From positions 1-56,264 of the forward strand of contig CAZSXE010000012.1 in NCBI GenBank assembly GCA_964611185.1: 56,264 bases of DNA, read 5' to 3'. Below are positions 6,408-15,584 of the stretch, one piece after another. Both the position numbers and the translations under genes were made by a program. How positions within the stretch are numbered: position 1 is the first letter of the stretch; each line of letters opens with the position of its first letter. This DNA comes from CAAGNP01 sp964611185. Its GTDB lineage: Bacteria; Bacteroidota; Bacteroidia; Bacteroidales; UBA932. The notes under the pieces were generated by a model, which saw only the letters and a list, made by a program, of their open reading frames with translations, made no database searches and was not told where the DNA came from.

Positions 6408-7923
6408 ATAGATTCAAATATATAGTAGGTAAAAGTAATAAAAATCCTACAATAATAAGAATAAGTATGAATTTCCACACCCATCTCACCCATTTTGCGT
6501 AAGGTATGCGTGCAAGTCCAAGTGCGGCTATTAAAACTCCTGAAGTAGGGGTAATCATATTGGTGAAACCGTCACCGAACTGAAAAGCAAGGACAGTGGC
6601 TTGCCTTGAAAGCCCTATCATATCTGCAAACGGTGCCATAATGGGGATGGTTATTGCGGCTTTAGCCGTTGCGGAAGGGATTACAAGGTTTATAAGAGTC
6701 TGCACTCCGTACATCAGGGAGAGAGAAGATAGCTTTCCCGAAGATCCGAGCCCTTTTTCGAGGGAGTGAAGGAGAGGGTCTATCACATTTCCGTCCTGAA
6801 GAACAATAATAATGCCTGCCGCAAGCCCCACAATGAGTGCTGCCGAGAGGATGTCCTTAGCCCCATTGAGGAACTCACTCGCCACCGAATTGGGACTGAA
6901 GCCTACGGCAATACCGCTGAGGATGCCGAGAGCCAAGAATAATGCAGAAATCTCTCCGATGAACCATCCGTATGCAAGAACACCTATTATAAGATATACT
7001 ATCGTAAATCCGAGAAGATTCAATATGAAAAAGTGAACCGATTTCCGCAATGAAAAAAATGAAGAAACTGCAAATAGCACCGCTGTCACAGGGAGTAACC
7101 ATACAGCTCTAATAGAAGAATCGCCTATTTTAATATTGCACTCGGTGCAATAAAAAACAGTAAAAAGAATTATTGCGGCCATGGCCAATACAAAAGCTAC
7201 CTTGGAAGAGACATTGTGATAATATTCAATTTTCGGTGCATTTTCGCCCGTTCTATCTCTCCAGTAGGAATCTGCCTCGTACATAATGGAACGCCTGGGA
7301 TTTTTCTTTATTCGCGAAGCATAAATAAGGACAAATGTAATAAGTATCAGTGTCAGGAGGGACCAGCAGAATAGACGATACCCCATTCCGGAGAACATCG
7401 GTATTTCGGCCATACTCTGAGCTATACCCACTGTAAAAGGGTTTAAAAATGCACCGGCAAAGCCCACATGAGCCGCCACATATACAAGACAAAGCCCCAC
7501 TATGGAGTCATACCCCATCGATATGGAAAGAGGTACGAGGATAACCACAAATGCAAGAGTCTCTTCGCTCATCCCGAACACACCCCCGAAAAGAGAAAAC
7601 ATAATCATTATGAGAATCATAACTATATTATTCACCCCTATCTTTTTCAAAAAAGGGTGATTCTCAAGTTTCTTAGTCTTTTCAAGAAATGAAATAATCC
7701 CCACATCTATGGCTTGAGTCTTATTAACAATCCAAAACGAGCCTCCGATAATAAGAATAAAGACTATTATCTCCGCTTGCTTGGCAAATCCCTTAAAGAG
7801 GGCGGAAAAGACCTGCCATGTCTGAGGATGGGAATCAGGTACGAACCAAGTCGCTACTGCGCAAATAATTATAACTGAAAAGATTATAATATATGTATTG
7901 GGAAACTTGTAACGACTTTTCAT
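6397..7923 (-). CDS. YfcC-family (DcuC-like) amino-acid carrier
   Basis: The 508-residue integral membrane protein has about 12 hydrophobic segments and the N-terminal pattern of the YfcC/C4-dicarboxylate anaerobic carrier superfamily (FVPDSHPQTW, then IGGSFWIVNKTQAIDVGI, later SEETLAF and the repeated-half motif LVIPSATAKAAITIPIMAP). Members of this family are found beside arginine deiminase pathway genes, where they exchange arginine, citrulline or ornithine. It lies 21 bases after ctlX and overlaps the AraC-type gene, so I infer import of citrulline or arginine, or exchange with ornithine. The substrate is not provable from the sequence. Confidence 0.8.
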   Translation of the reverse strand: MKSRYKFPNTYIIIFSVIIICAVATWFVPDSHPQTWQVFSALFKGFAKQAEIIVFILIIGGSFWIVNKTQAIDVGIISFLEKTKKLENHPFLKKIGVNNIVMILIMIMFSLFGGVFGMSEETLAFVVILVPLSISMGYDSIVGLCLVYVAAHVGFAGAFLNPFTVGIAQSMAEIPMFSGMGYRLFCWSLLTLILITFVLIYASRIKKNPRRSIMYEADSYWRDRTGENAPKIEYYHNVSSKVAFVLAMAAIILFTVFYCTECNIKIGDSSIRAVWLLPVTAVLFAVSSFFSLRKSVHFFILNLLGFTIVYLIIGVLAYGWFIGEISALFLALGILSGIAVGFSPNSVASEFLNGAKDILSAALIVGLAAGIIIVLQDGNVIDPLLHSLEKGLGSSGKLSSLSLMYGVQTLINLVIPSATAKAAITIPIMAPFADMIGLSRQATVLAFQFGDGFTNMITPTSGVLIAALGLARIPYAKWVRWVWKFILILIIVGFLLLLPTIYLNLYGY

Positions 7924-7944
7924 AAGCTGCCTCTGACAAATTAT

Positions 7945-8862
7945 CTAAAATAATTCTGCCATCATACAACGCGCTGAACCTCCTCCGTTGATCTCTATGA
8001 AATCAAGTGAAGGGGAGAGAAGTCTGCACTCCTTGCTTAAAAGACGGTTTTGTTCCTGAGTAAGGCTCTTACGCGCGGTGGCAGACATTACTAACAGTTT
8101 TTTACCCTGATTGCTGTGAAGCTCAAGCATATTTCCTGCAAAAGAATTCATCTGCTCCAAGGAAATTTCCACTATGCTTTTTCCGCTTTTTTCCAAAGAA
8201 GTCACTACATTTTCCCTTTCTTTGGGATCTTTTATGGACTCAAGGCACACTACGGCATATTTAGTACCGATATTCATCATCACATTAGTATGATAGATAG
8301 GTATCTCTTCGGAAGTATCGCTATTTTTACTGAACGCACTGAATATCACGGGGGTAAAACAAAGTTGTTCACAGAAGTCTGCCAGCACCTTTTCAGATGT
8401 ACGGGTGGAAAGACAGGCATAAACAATCTTGTTACATCTATCGAAAATCATACTGCCCGTCCCTTCAAGAAAGAGATTTTCCTCTTCCCAATGGGTTAAA
8501 TCCACTATTCGAGAGACTTTAAAGTTTTTCTTTATGACATCTAAAAATTCTTCTTTTCTCTCCTGCCTTCTGTTAAAAGCATACATAGGATATAGTACTA
8601 AGGTACCATCGTCGTGGGTGGAAAACCAATTGTTGGGAAAAATCGAATCGGGGGTGAACGGACTTTCAGTATCGTCCGTCATCACCACCTCTACATTATT
8701 GGCCCTCAAAAGGGAAACGAACGAAGAAAACTCCCTGAGAGCATTTTCCTGAGCATTTTTTTCACATACTCCTCTTTTTTGAAAGACATTGTTGCCGGCA
8801 GTCTGAGGATTGAACCCGAACTGGACGGGTTTTACCATAAAAACTTTGGAAGTGGTCTGCAT
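7945..8862 (-). CDS. ctlX: Citrulline hydrolase-type amidinohydrolase
   Basis: The 305-residue protein belongs to the arginine deiminase/amidinotransferase fold, in the clade called CtlX (citrulline utilisation hydrolase). Visible signatures are FPNNWFSTHDDGTLVLYPM near residue 75, LEGTGSMIFDR, the histidine segment YHTNVMMNIG, and the C-terminal GGGSARC with the expected catalytic Cys299. The likely reaction is hydrolysis of citrulline to ornithine, carbon dioxide and ammonia. Its start is 3 bases from the rocD stop and RocD would consume the ornithine, which supports the call. An arginine- or dimethylarginine-hydrolysing role is possible in this superfamily. Confidence 0.85.
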   Translation of the reverse strand: MQTTSKVFMVKPVQFGFNPQTAGNNVFQKRGVCEKNAQENALREFSSFVSLLRANNVEVVMTDDTESPFTPDSIFPNNWFSTHDDGTLVLYPMYAFNRRQERKEEFLDVIKKNFKVSRIVDLTHWEEENLFLEGTGSMIFDRCNKIVYACLSTRTSEKVLADFCEQLCFTPVIFSAFSKNSDTSEEIPIYHTNVMMNIGTKYAVVCLESIKDPKERENVVTSLEKSGKSIVEISLEQMNSFAGNMLELHSNQGKKLLVMSATARKSLTQEQNRLLSKECRLLSPSLDFIEINGGGSARCMMAELF

Positions 8863-8865
8863 ATA

Positions 8866-10095
8866 TTAAATAATAGTTTCAAATGCTTCTTTTATGATTC
8901 CGATGGCCTCTCTCAACTCTTTTTCGTTAATAACCAAAGGAGGGGCAAATCTGATGATATGTTTATGTGTAGGCTTTGCCAATAATCCCATTTCTGCCAT
9001 CTTCAGACATATATCCCATGCCTCTATTCCATTTTGCGGCTCAGTAACTATGGCGTTAAGCAGCCCTTTTCCGCGAACATATTTATAAAGAGGGGATTTG
9101 ATTTTGGCTACTTCTTCACGAAATATTTTACCAAGTCTTTCTGCATTTTCTGTAAGATGTTCCTCTTTTACTACCTGAAGGGCAGCCACTGCCACTTTGG
9201 CGGCAAGAGGGAAGCCTCCGAATGTCGAACCATGCTCACCCGGTTTGATTGTAAGCATTATCTCATTGTCCGAGAGGACTGCAGATACGGGAAGAACTCC
9301 TCCTGAAAGGGCTTTTCCTATGATGACAATATCGGGGCGGATACCTTCGTGATCGCAGCATAGCATCCTTCCTGTACGGGCAATGCCTGTCTGCACCTCA
9401 TCTGCCACGAAGAGGACATTGTGCTTCTTGCACAAATCATAACATTTTTTCAGATAACCATCATCCGGAACAAAGACTCCTGCCTCTCCCTGTATGGGTT
9501 CAAGCATCAGAGCTGCCACCCTTTCTCCTTTCTCTTTCAAGACTTTTTCGAGTGCGGAAGCGTCATTATATGGAATAGTTACAAACCCGGGGGTAAATGG
9601 ACCGTATTGTCCGTAACTTTCAGGGTCGGTAGAGATGGAGACGATAGTTATCGTCCGACCGTGGAAGTTTCCATCGCAGGTAATGATAAGAGCCTCATTT
9701 TCAGGAATATTCTTATGAATATATCCCCAGCGGCGTGCAAGTTTCAGAGCCGTCTCCACTGCTTCGGCACCTGAGTTCATGGGGAGCAGCTTGTCATAAC
9801 CGAAAAACTTGGTGGCAAACTCTTCGTACGGGCCGAGACAATCGTTGTAAAAAGCACGGGAGGTGAGGCACAATTCCTGAGCCTGATCACACAGAGCCTT
9901 AACAATCTTAGGATGGCAATGTCCCTGATTTACTGCCGAATAAGCTGACAGAAAATCGAAATATCTTTTCCCGTCAACATCCCAAACATATATACCCTGG
10001 CCCTTTGAAAGGACTACCGGAAGGGGATGATAATTATGTGCCCCATAATTGTTTTCAAGATCGATGTAATCTTGTGCTTTTTTAGAAATATTCAT
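8866..10095 (-). CDS. rocD: Ornithine aminotransferase
   Basis: This PLP enzyme moves the delta-amino group of ornithine to 2-oxoglutarate, giving glutamate semialdehyde and glutamate. The 409-residue length is normal for class III aminotransferases. Visible features are LSAYSAVNQGHCHPKIV near residue 50, NSGAEAVETALKLARRWGY (107-125), HGRT, ADEVQTG with Asp232, and IIGKALSGG with the PLP lysine at Lys261. It is first in the minus-strand operon with ctlX, the carrier and the AraC regulator, preceded by a TATTTTTG -7 box. This position fits a route from imported citrulline or ornithine to glutamate. Confidence 0.93.
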   Translation of the reverse strand: MNISKKAQDYIDLENNYGAHNYHPLPVVLSKGQGIYVWDVDGKRYFDFLSAYSAVNQGHCHPKIVKALCDQAQELCLTSRAFYNDCLGPYEEFATKFFGYDKLLPMNSGAEAVETALKLARRWGYIHKNIPENEALIITCDGNFHGRTITIVSISTDPESYGQYGPFTPGFVTIPYNDASALEKVLKEKGERVAALMLEPIQGEAGVFVPDDGYLKKCYDLCKKHNVLFVADEVQTGIARTGRMLCCDHEGIRPDIVIIGKALSGGVLPVSAVLSDNEIMLTIKPGEHGSTFGGFPLAAKVAVAALQVVKEEHLTENAERLGKIFREEVAKIKSPLYKYVRGKGLLNAIVTEPQNGIEAWDICLKMAEMGLLAKPTHKHIIRFAPPLVINEKELREAIGIIKEAFETII

Positions 10096-10123
10096 AAGTA
10101 TATGATTTTATAATAAATGTTTG

Positions 10124-10131
10124 CAAAAATA
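10124..10131 (-). promoter_or_regulatory. Probable -7 box of the rocD operon
   Basis: TATTTTTG on the minus strand, 29 bases before the rocD ATG, matches the Bacteroidota -7 consensus TAnnTTTG. No clear TTTG is found 19 bases upstream, so the promoter may be weaker or assisted by an activator such as the AraC protein of the operon. Confidence 0.5.
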
Positions 10132-10151
10132 GTAAATATTATAAGAAAAAG

Positions 10152-11807
10152 CTAAAGCACCATCATCTGAGCTACCAAAACTCTAAGAAACATAGCAAGG
10201 GGATATACCGTCGCATATACAACAGCTGTCTGAGGTACGGAAAATGCGTTGTTAGTGTATGATAAGGCTATCGGATTCGTCTGAGCTCCGCACAACATTC
10301 CGGAAAGGGAAAAATAATCCAACTTTAATGCGAAACGACCAATTATCGCTACAATAATCACAGGTATTACGGTGATTATAAATCCGTATAAAATCCAAAT
10401 ATAGCCCCCCGCGGCAATAGCCTCTACGAAACCTTCACCGGCACCCAGCCCCACCGCAGCCAAAAACAACGAAATACCTATTTCGCGAAGCATAATATTG
10501 GCACTTGTGGTGGTGTATGTGACTAATTTGTACTTGGGACCGAAACGAGAGATGAGAATCGCTATTATCAGCGGGCCTCCGGCCAATCCGAGCTTGACAG
10601 GCTGAGGAATCCCCGGTATTAAAATAGGAATCGAACCGAGAATAACACCTAAGAAAATCCCTATAAAAATAGGTATGAGATTTGGTTCACGAAGCATTTT
10701 TACTGAATTGCCCAGCAAGTCTGCTACTTTTTTTATGGCTTCTTCACTTCCCACTACCGAGACCCTGTCTCCAAGCTGTAGCTGAAGACTCGGAGAGGCT
10801 ATAAGATCGACACCGGCGCGACTGACACGAGTTATATTGATTCCAAACTGGGCTCTTATGTTAAGCTCCCCGAGATGCTTTCCGTTTACTGAAGAATTGG
10901 TGACAAGAAGTTTTTTCAACACAAGCTGAGTATCAAGCTTTTCCCACTCTTTTAAGTCCATATCTATTTTCTTTCCGAGAAAGGCGATTATGGAGGCTTC
11001 GTTTCCCATCGAGGTAACAATAAGCAATTTGTCTCCCTCTCCCACTGTGGAAGAAGAGGTGGGTATCTCCATTTTACCATCTTTGTGATATAGTCGTGAA
11101 ACCACAAATGACCTATCTATCAATTTGTCGATTTCATAAATACTTTTATCAAAAAGGGCACTGTTGTGCACCTCAACAGCGACTTGCTTAGCAAAATCCT
11201 TTGTAGAATTTTTCTTTTCTATATCTGCTTTTTCCTTTTCTATATCGATTCTGAATATCTTTTTCATAGATATTATTATCAATATTACCGCTACCACTCC
11301 GAGAGGGTAAGAGACGGCATATCCCATAGCAATAGAGGGATCTTCAAGCCCTTTAATATCTAAAAGTGTCTGCTGGGCAGCACCGAGACCCGGTGTATTG
11401 GTAACAGCTCCGGACATTACCCCCACCATCGTCAGGAGAGATTCCCCCGTTATTAAATGAATGGCAATGGCTGTCACTGCTGAGAGGAAAATTAGAAAGA
11501 GGGCGAGTAGATTGAGTGAGATGCCCCCTTTTTTAAAGGAGGAGAAAAAGCCGGGCCCTACTTGAAAGCCGAGAGAGTAGATAAAAAGGATAAGGCCGAA
11601 TTCTTTTACAAAATGGAGTATTTCGGTATCTAAAACCATCCCGAAATGACTTGCCGCTATCCCTATAAACAGAATCCATGTAGCTCCGAGAGAAATCCCG
11701 AAAACTTTAATCTTGCCAAAGGCTATTCCCACCGCTATCACGAGGGCGAGAATAAGGATGGAATGTGCTATTCCCTCTCCGAAAAACAAAGACTCAAACC
11801 AATTCAT
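10152..11807 (-). CDS. AspT/YidE-type putative transporter
   Basis: The 551-residue membrane protein has two hydrophobic halves (about 1-180 and 380-551) of the AspT/YidE duplication type, each with the PGLGAAQQT / GAQTNPIALSY region typical of the aspartate-alanine exchanger family. Between them are two cytoplasmic RCK-C (TrkA-C) modules at about residues 205-375, for example the segment ending LQLGDRVSVVGSEEAI. Family members exchange amino or dicarboxylic acids; the substrate here is unknown. It has its own consensus promoter overlapping the end of fbp, so it is an independent unit upstream of rocD. Confidence 0.85.
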   Translation of the reverse strand: MNWFESLFFGEGIAHSILILALVIAVGIAFGKIKVFGISLGATWILFIGIAASHFGMVLDTEILHFVKEFGLILFIYSLGFQVGPGFFSSFKKGGISLNLLALFLIFLSAVTAIAIHLITGESLLTMVGVMSGAVTNTPGLGAAQQTLLDIKGLEDPSIAMGYAVSYPLGVVAVILIIISMKKIFRIDIEKEKADIEKKNSTKDFAKQVAVEVHNSALFDKSIYEIDKLIDRSFVVSRLYHKDGKMEIPTSSSTVGEGDKLLIVTSMGNEASIIAFLGKKIDMDLKEWEKLDTQLVLKKLLVTNSSVNGKHLGELNIRAQFGINITRVSRAGVDLIASPSLQLQLGDRVSVVGSEEAIKKVADLLGNSVKMLREPNLIPIFIGIFLGVILGSIPILIPGIPQPVKLGLAGGPLIIAILISRFGPKYKLVTYTTTSANIMLREIGISLFLAAVGLGAGEGFVEAIAAGGYIWILYGFIITVIPVIIVAIIGRFALKLDYFSLSGMLCGAQTNPIALSYTNNAFSVPQTAVVYATVYPLAMFLRVLVAQMMVL

Positions 11808-11829
11808 AAAGAAATAATTTATATAGCTG

Positions 11830-11860
11830 CAAATATATCTGTAATGTTTTTAATTGCAAA
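11830..11860 (-). promoter_or_regulatory. Promoter of the AspT-like transporter
   Basis: Minus strand TTTG (11857-11860), a spacer of exactly 19 bases and TATATTTG (11830-11837) match the Bacteroidota promoter consensus. The -33 box lies in the last codons of fbp. The predicted leader is about 15-20 bases. Confidence 0.75.
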
Positions 11861-13805
11861 AAATAAGTCCGGAACGATATGCCTCAAGTAATTCCTTTAA
11901 ATCATCAATCTGTCCCTGGAGGAAACGCCCGTTGTCTGTGTCGCGAACAAGCATTCTGCTTGAAACAAACTCCACTACGGATGTGGATGAAATGATGTCA
12001 ACTCCTTCGTTAATCGCTTTTTCCGCTGACTCAAAAGGTTCGTGACGAACTATTTTCATACCATGAGAATTATAAATAAGGGTATATCCGGCTATTCCTG
12101 TCTCGCTCTGATACGCCTTAGAGTAACCTCCGTCTATGACAAGAAGTTTTCCTTCGGCTTTTATGGGGGATTCTCCTTTTTTAGTCTTTACAGGGATATG
12201 TCCATTTATTATATGGGTATGCTCCCCTTTGACCTCGAATTCATCAAGAATTTTTTGACAAATATCCTTTCTCTCTTTAAGGAGAAAATAGGCACCTTTA
12301 TTCTCCTTATGGGTAGTTTTGTCCGAAATGAAATATCGCTCGAAAGTAGCCATCTTATCTTTATCAAAAGGGGGGGCGTAGGGGCCGCACCACAAGTACC
12401 ACATAAAATCAAGGGCATATTGTTTCAATTCCGCATTTTTCTCTTCAAAATATGCGATTCTGACTATACTGTCTATTTTGTCGAAAAGGGCTTTTCCTGA
12501 ATATTTTTCCCCCATTATGGTAAGCTCCTTAAAAGTGCCGTCCTCATTCAGGGGCATTGACCCGTGATATAGGAGATTCGAGTTCCTGACTAAGTACAGC
12601 GAGCCTTTCGAGTATAAGTAACTAATATGTTTTGCGAGCTTTTCATTGTTAGTGAAGTTATTCAACAATTTTGTTACAACATTTGATTCTTCGTTAGTTA
12701 GCTTATATGGTGATTTTGGGTCTAAAGTTTCAAATTTTACATCATTCAGACGGTACTCTTTTTCCCCCAGCACCACTACTCCCCTTTCAATGTCTATTTT
12801 TTCCAAAAGATTGCGATCAGCCATGCCGAATTCCGATCTTCGGTTGATTATTTCCCCTTCAAGTTTAAATTGAATTATGGAAATAGCTTTGTGCATCCGT
12901 GCTATCAGCTTTTTCTGCTTCTCGGTATAAGGCTCATTCTCTTCCACCTTTGGTCTGAATTGGACACAGTCGTCATCACCGTACGCTTCCATGGCGAAAG
13001 TGGCAAGGGGAAGGAGGTTTATACCATAGCCATCTTCGAGGGTTTCCAGATTGGCGTAGCGCAAACTAATCCTCAGGACATTGGCCATACAGGCCGCACT
13101 TCCGGCAGCAGCTCCCATCCAGATTAGGTCGTGATTACCCCACTGAATATCGCAGTTATTATAATTGCCGAGCATATCCATTATAAGGTGCGCCCCCGGA
13201 CCACGGTCGTAGATATCTCCTATGATATGGAGGGAATCGATGGTGAGGCGCTGGATTACATTGGAAATGGCGATTATAAAATGGTCGGCACATCCTGTGT
13301 AGATAATAGAATTCAGAATGGCAAATATGTATTTCTGCTTATCAGGCTGCGATACAGACTCGTGAAGAAGTTCTTGAATGATATAAGAATATTCTTGGGG
13401 AAGGGCTTTACGAACTTTGGAGCGGGTATATTTCGATGAGACTGCTTCTAAAACTTTGATTACCTGTACCAAAGTGATTTTATACCAGTCATCTATGTTT
13501 TCTTCTCTGCTTTTTATAAGTTTAAGCTTCCTTTCCGGATAATAAATCAGAGTACAAAGCTCTTTTTTCTCATTTTCTCGAAGGGTGGGGCCGAAAACAT
13601 CTTCTACTTTTCTTTTTATCACACCTGAGGCATTTCTGAGAACATGCTGAAATGCTTCATATTCTCCATGTAAATCGGTAACGAAATGTTCCGTCCCTTT
13701 CGGCAGATTGAGTATCGCTTCAAGATTTATTATCTCAGTACTTGCAGCCTGAATGGTAGGAAAGCTTTTTGATAATAATTTTAAATATTTAATGGTGTTT
13801 TGCAT
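11850..13805 (-). CDS. fbp: Class III fructose-1,6-bisphosphatase
   Basis: This cytoplasmic gluconeogenic enzyme hydrolyses fructose 1,6-bisphosphate to fructose 6-phosphate. The 651-residue length and calcineurin-like metallophosphatase motifs place it in class III, the type found in Firmicutes and Bacteroidota: DLHGEYEAFQH near residue 45, GDIYDRGPGAH, QWGNHDLIWMG and the later NGHIPVKTKKGESP. It is transcribed alone from a consensus promoter, followed by the AspT-type gene with its own promoter. No anomaly was seen. Confidence 0.95.
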   Translation of the reverse strand: MQNTIKYLKLLSKSFPTIQAASTEIINLEAILNLPKGTEHFVTDLHGEYEAFQHVLRNASGVIKRKVEDVFGPTLRENEKKELCTLIYYPERKLKLIKSREENIDDWYKITLVQVIKVLEAVSSKYTRSKVRKALPQEYSYIIQELLHESVSQPDKQKYIFAILNSIIYTGCADHFIIAISNVIQRLTIDSLHIIGDIYDRGPGAHLIMDMLGNYNNCDIQWGNHDLIWMGAAAGSAACMANVLRISLRYANLETLEDGYGINLLPLATFAMEAYGDDDCVQFRPKVEENEPYTEKQKKLIARMHKAISIIQFKLEGEIINRRSEFGMADRNLLEKIDIERGVVVLGEKEYRLNDVKFETLDPKSPYKLTNEESNVVTKLLNNFTNNEKLAKHISYLYSKGSLYLVRNSNLLYHGSMPLNEDGTFKELTIMGEKYSGKALFDKIDSIVRIAYFEEKNAELKQYALDFMWYLWCGPYAPPFDKDKMATFERYFISDKTTHKENKGAYFLLKERKDICQKILDEFEVKGEHTHIINGHIPVKTKKGESPIKAEGKLLVIDGGYSKAYQSETGIAGYTLIYNSHGMKIVRHEPFESAEKAINEGVDIISSTSVVEFVSSRMLVRDTDNGRFLQGQIDDLKELLEAYRSGLIFCN

Positions 13806-13825
13806 AATAATTTTGAGGTTTTGAA

Positions 13826-13856
13826 CAAAAATAGTAACAATTTATTAATATCCAAA
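13826..13856 (-). promoter_or_regulatory. Promoter of fbp
   Basis: Minus strand TTTG (13853-13856), 19-base spacer and TATTTTTG (13826-13833). This is an exact Bacteroidota consensus with the -7 box 21 bases before the fbp ATG. Confidence 0.75.
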
Positions 13857-13996
13857 AATCATTTATTAATAATTGTTATTAAAGATGATCTGACAAAAGC
13901 GTCATTCTTTTATCGATTTTCTTCAATTATTTTAACATTTACGCTATTTTACAATTTTTGTTCGCATTTTTACAATTACAGTGCTACACCTCGCCG

Positions 13997-14004
13997 TACT
14001 TTTG
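13997..14004 (+). promoter_or_regulatory. Possible plus-strand -7 box in the fbp-MATE gap
   Basis: TACTTTTG matches TAnnTTTG, but no TTTG or TTG occurs at the right distance upstream. If active, it would start a transcript of about 115 bases ending at the terminator at 14100-14124, with no open frame of useful length. The rest of the 350-base gap between fbp and the MATE gene holds only the fbp promoter and AT-rich sequence. Confidence 0.3.
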
Positions 14005-14099
14005 TGTCGAGTTAATTCTAATAGTTCATTTTTGAGAGTTCTTCTTGTGGGAGTTGAATTTTCAATATACAACAAACCTCAATCATTTAGTTGTAAAAG

Positions 14100-14124
14100 A
14101 AACACTGGCCGATCACCGGTGTTT
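14100..14124. terminator. Bidirectional rho-independent terminator
   Basis: AAACACTGG (14100-14108) and CCGGTGTTT (14116-14124) form a 9-bp stem with one G-T pair. Seven T residues follow on the plus strand (14122-14128) and TCTTTT follows on the minus strand. It should end the minus-strand rsgA-MATE transcript, and any plus-strand RNA coming from the fbp side. Confidence 0.7.
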
Positions 14125-14156
14125 TTTTATGTTTTATAGTGGCGGCTGATTTATGG

Positions 14157-15584
14157 TCAATCAATTGAATCATCGTGCTGGCCGCCAGTGTTTTCAAATT
14201 TAGTGTATATATATTTTTTAGAGGCGATGGACATATAGATGGTGCGGACAATGAGGTGGGCAAAATAGGCGTACCACAACGGCTGGATGTTATGGGAAGT
14301 AAACGAAGTCTGGCCTATAGTCTCGCTAAGAGGAGGGTATGACGATGTTATGGCGCCGGCGGCGAAATATTCGCTGATGAAATAGACTATATAAAAAGTT
14401 ATGGCAGCAAGTATCATCCCGTTCCGGATGGGTACGGAGGCTGTCGCTCCAATAAAAATACCATCCCACATAAATGCCGCACAGCTCATAAGGGGCATCA
14501 GTACGAGCCAAATAAGGTATGGCTTCGAGGCCTCGATTACCTCTGTCTCAGTGGTCATTATTTCTACCATCCATTCTCCCCAGAAAGCATATATAACTGT
14601 ACATACAGCACCTATCGACATCGACCAGATAAACAACAGCTTAACCGCTTTTCTGAGCGACTTACCGTCATTTGCCCCTATATATCTGCCGCAGAGTGCT
14701 TCTCCTGTGTAGGCGAAGCCGTCGATAAAGTAAGAGAAGAACATCAGCAACTTCATCATTATAGAGCTGACAGCAAGCTGCGTATCTCCGTATTTGGCTG
14801 CAAGGGAGGTAAATCCGCAATAGATAAACATAAAGCAGAGAGAGCGGATGAAAAGATTCCCGTTAAGGACGAAAAAGAATTTCATATCGCGAATCCGGAT
14901 ATCGCGCCTAATATGCACAAAATGAAAAAACTTGCGATACTGAACTATCATCAATATGACAGAGAGGACAAATCCTGAACATTGGGCAATGACCGTCCCC
15001 AATGCTATTCCAGATAGTCCCATCGGGGTATATAGCCCGAGCCAAATACTCGCCGCCAGATTGACCAAATTAATGGTTATGTCTATTATCATGGGGCTGA
15101 CAGTGTTCTGCATCCCTATAAACCACCCTTTAAAGACAAATATAGAGAGGGTGGCAGGGGCAGCCCATATTCTGATAAAGAAATATTGTCTCGAAAACTT
15201 TTCTACTTCAGGGGAACAATCGATGAAATAAAATGAAGCCTCTACGAAAAAATATTGAATAGCATATATCAGCAGAGAAAAAGCAAGGGCGGTCGCAATA
15301 CCCTGCGTAAAAATCTTCATCGCCCCCTCAAAATCGTTTTTCCCGTAGGCTTGAGCAGCCAATCCGGCAGTTCCTACCCTTAAAAATCCGAAGTTCCAGT
15401 AAAGCAAATCAAACAACATCGAGCCTACGGCAATAGCCCCGATCGATGCAGCACTTCCCAATCTCCCCGCTACCGCAATATTTACCATACCGATAAGAGG
15501 GATAGTAATATTAGCAAGGATGCTTGGGAGGGCGAGTTTGAGGATGGTTCGATTCATTTTATCTGTATTTGGTCTCTTCTTCAA
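14157..15584 (-). CDS. MATE-family efflux transporter
   Basis: The 475-residue inner-membrane protein has about 12 hydrophobic segments and starts with NRTILKLALPSILANITIPLIGMVNIAVAGRLG, the classic DinF-like MATE opening. It probably exports cationic compounds or metabolites using a sodium or proton gradient; the substrate cannot be read off. The annotated ATG overlaps the rsgA reading frame by 26 bases. An alternative ATG at 15557 (starting MNRTIL) would begin just after the rsgA stop and is equally plausible. It is the second gene of the rsgA transcript and is followed by a terminator. Confidence 0.9.
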   Translation of the reverse strand: MKKRPNTDKMNRTILKLALPSILANITIPLIGMVNIAVAGRLGSAASIGAIAVGSMLFDLLYWNFGFLRVGTAGLAAQAYGKNDFEGAMKIFTQGIATALAFSLLIYAIQYFFVEASFYFIDCSPEVEKFSRQYFFIRIWAAPATLSIFVFKGWFIGMQNTVSPMIIDITINLVNLAASIWLGLYTPMGLSGIALGTVIAQCSGFVLSVILMIVQYRKFFHFVHIRRDIRIRDMKFFFVLNGNLFIRSLCFMFIYCGFTSLAAKYGDTQLAVSSIMMKLLMFFSYFIDGFAYTGEALCGRYIGANDGKSLRKAVKLLFIWSMSIGAVCTVIYAFWGEWMVEIMTTETEVIEASKPYLIWLVLMPLMSCAAFMWDGIFIGATASVPIRNGMILAAITFYIVYFISEYFAAGAITSSYPPLSETIGQTSFTSHNIQPLWYAYFAHLIVRTIYMSIASKKYIYTKFENTGGQHDDSID

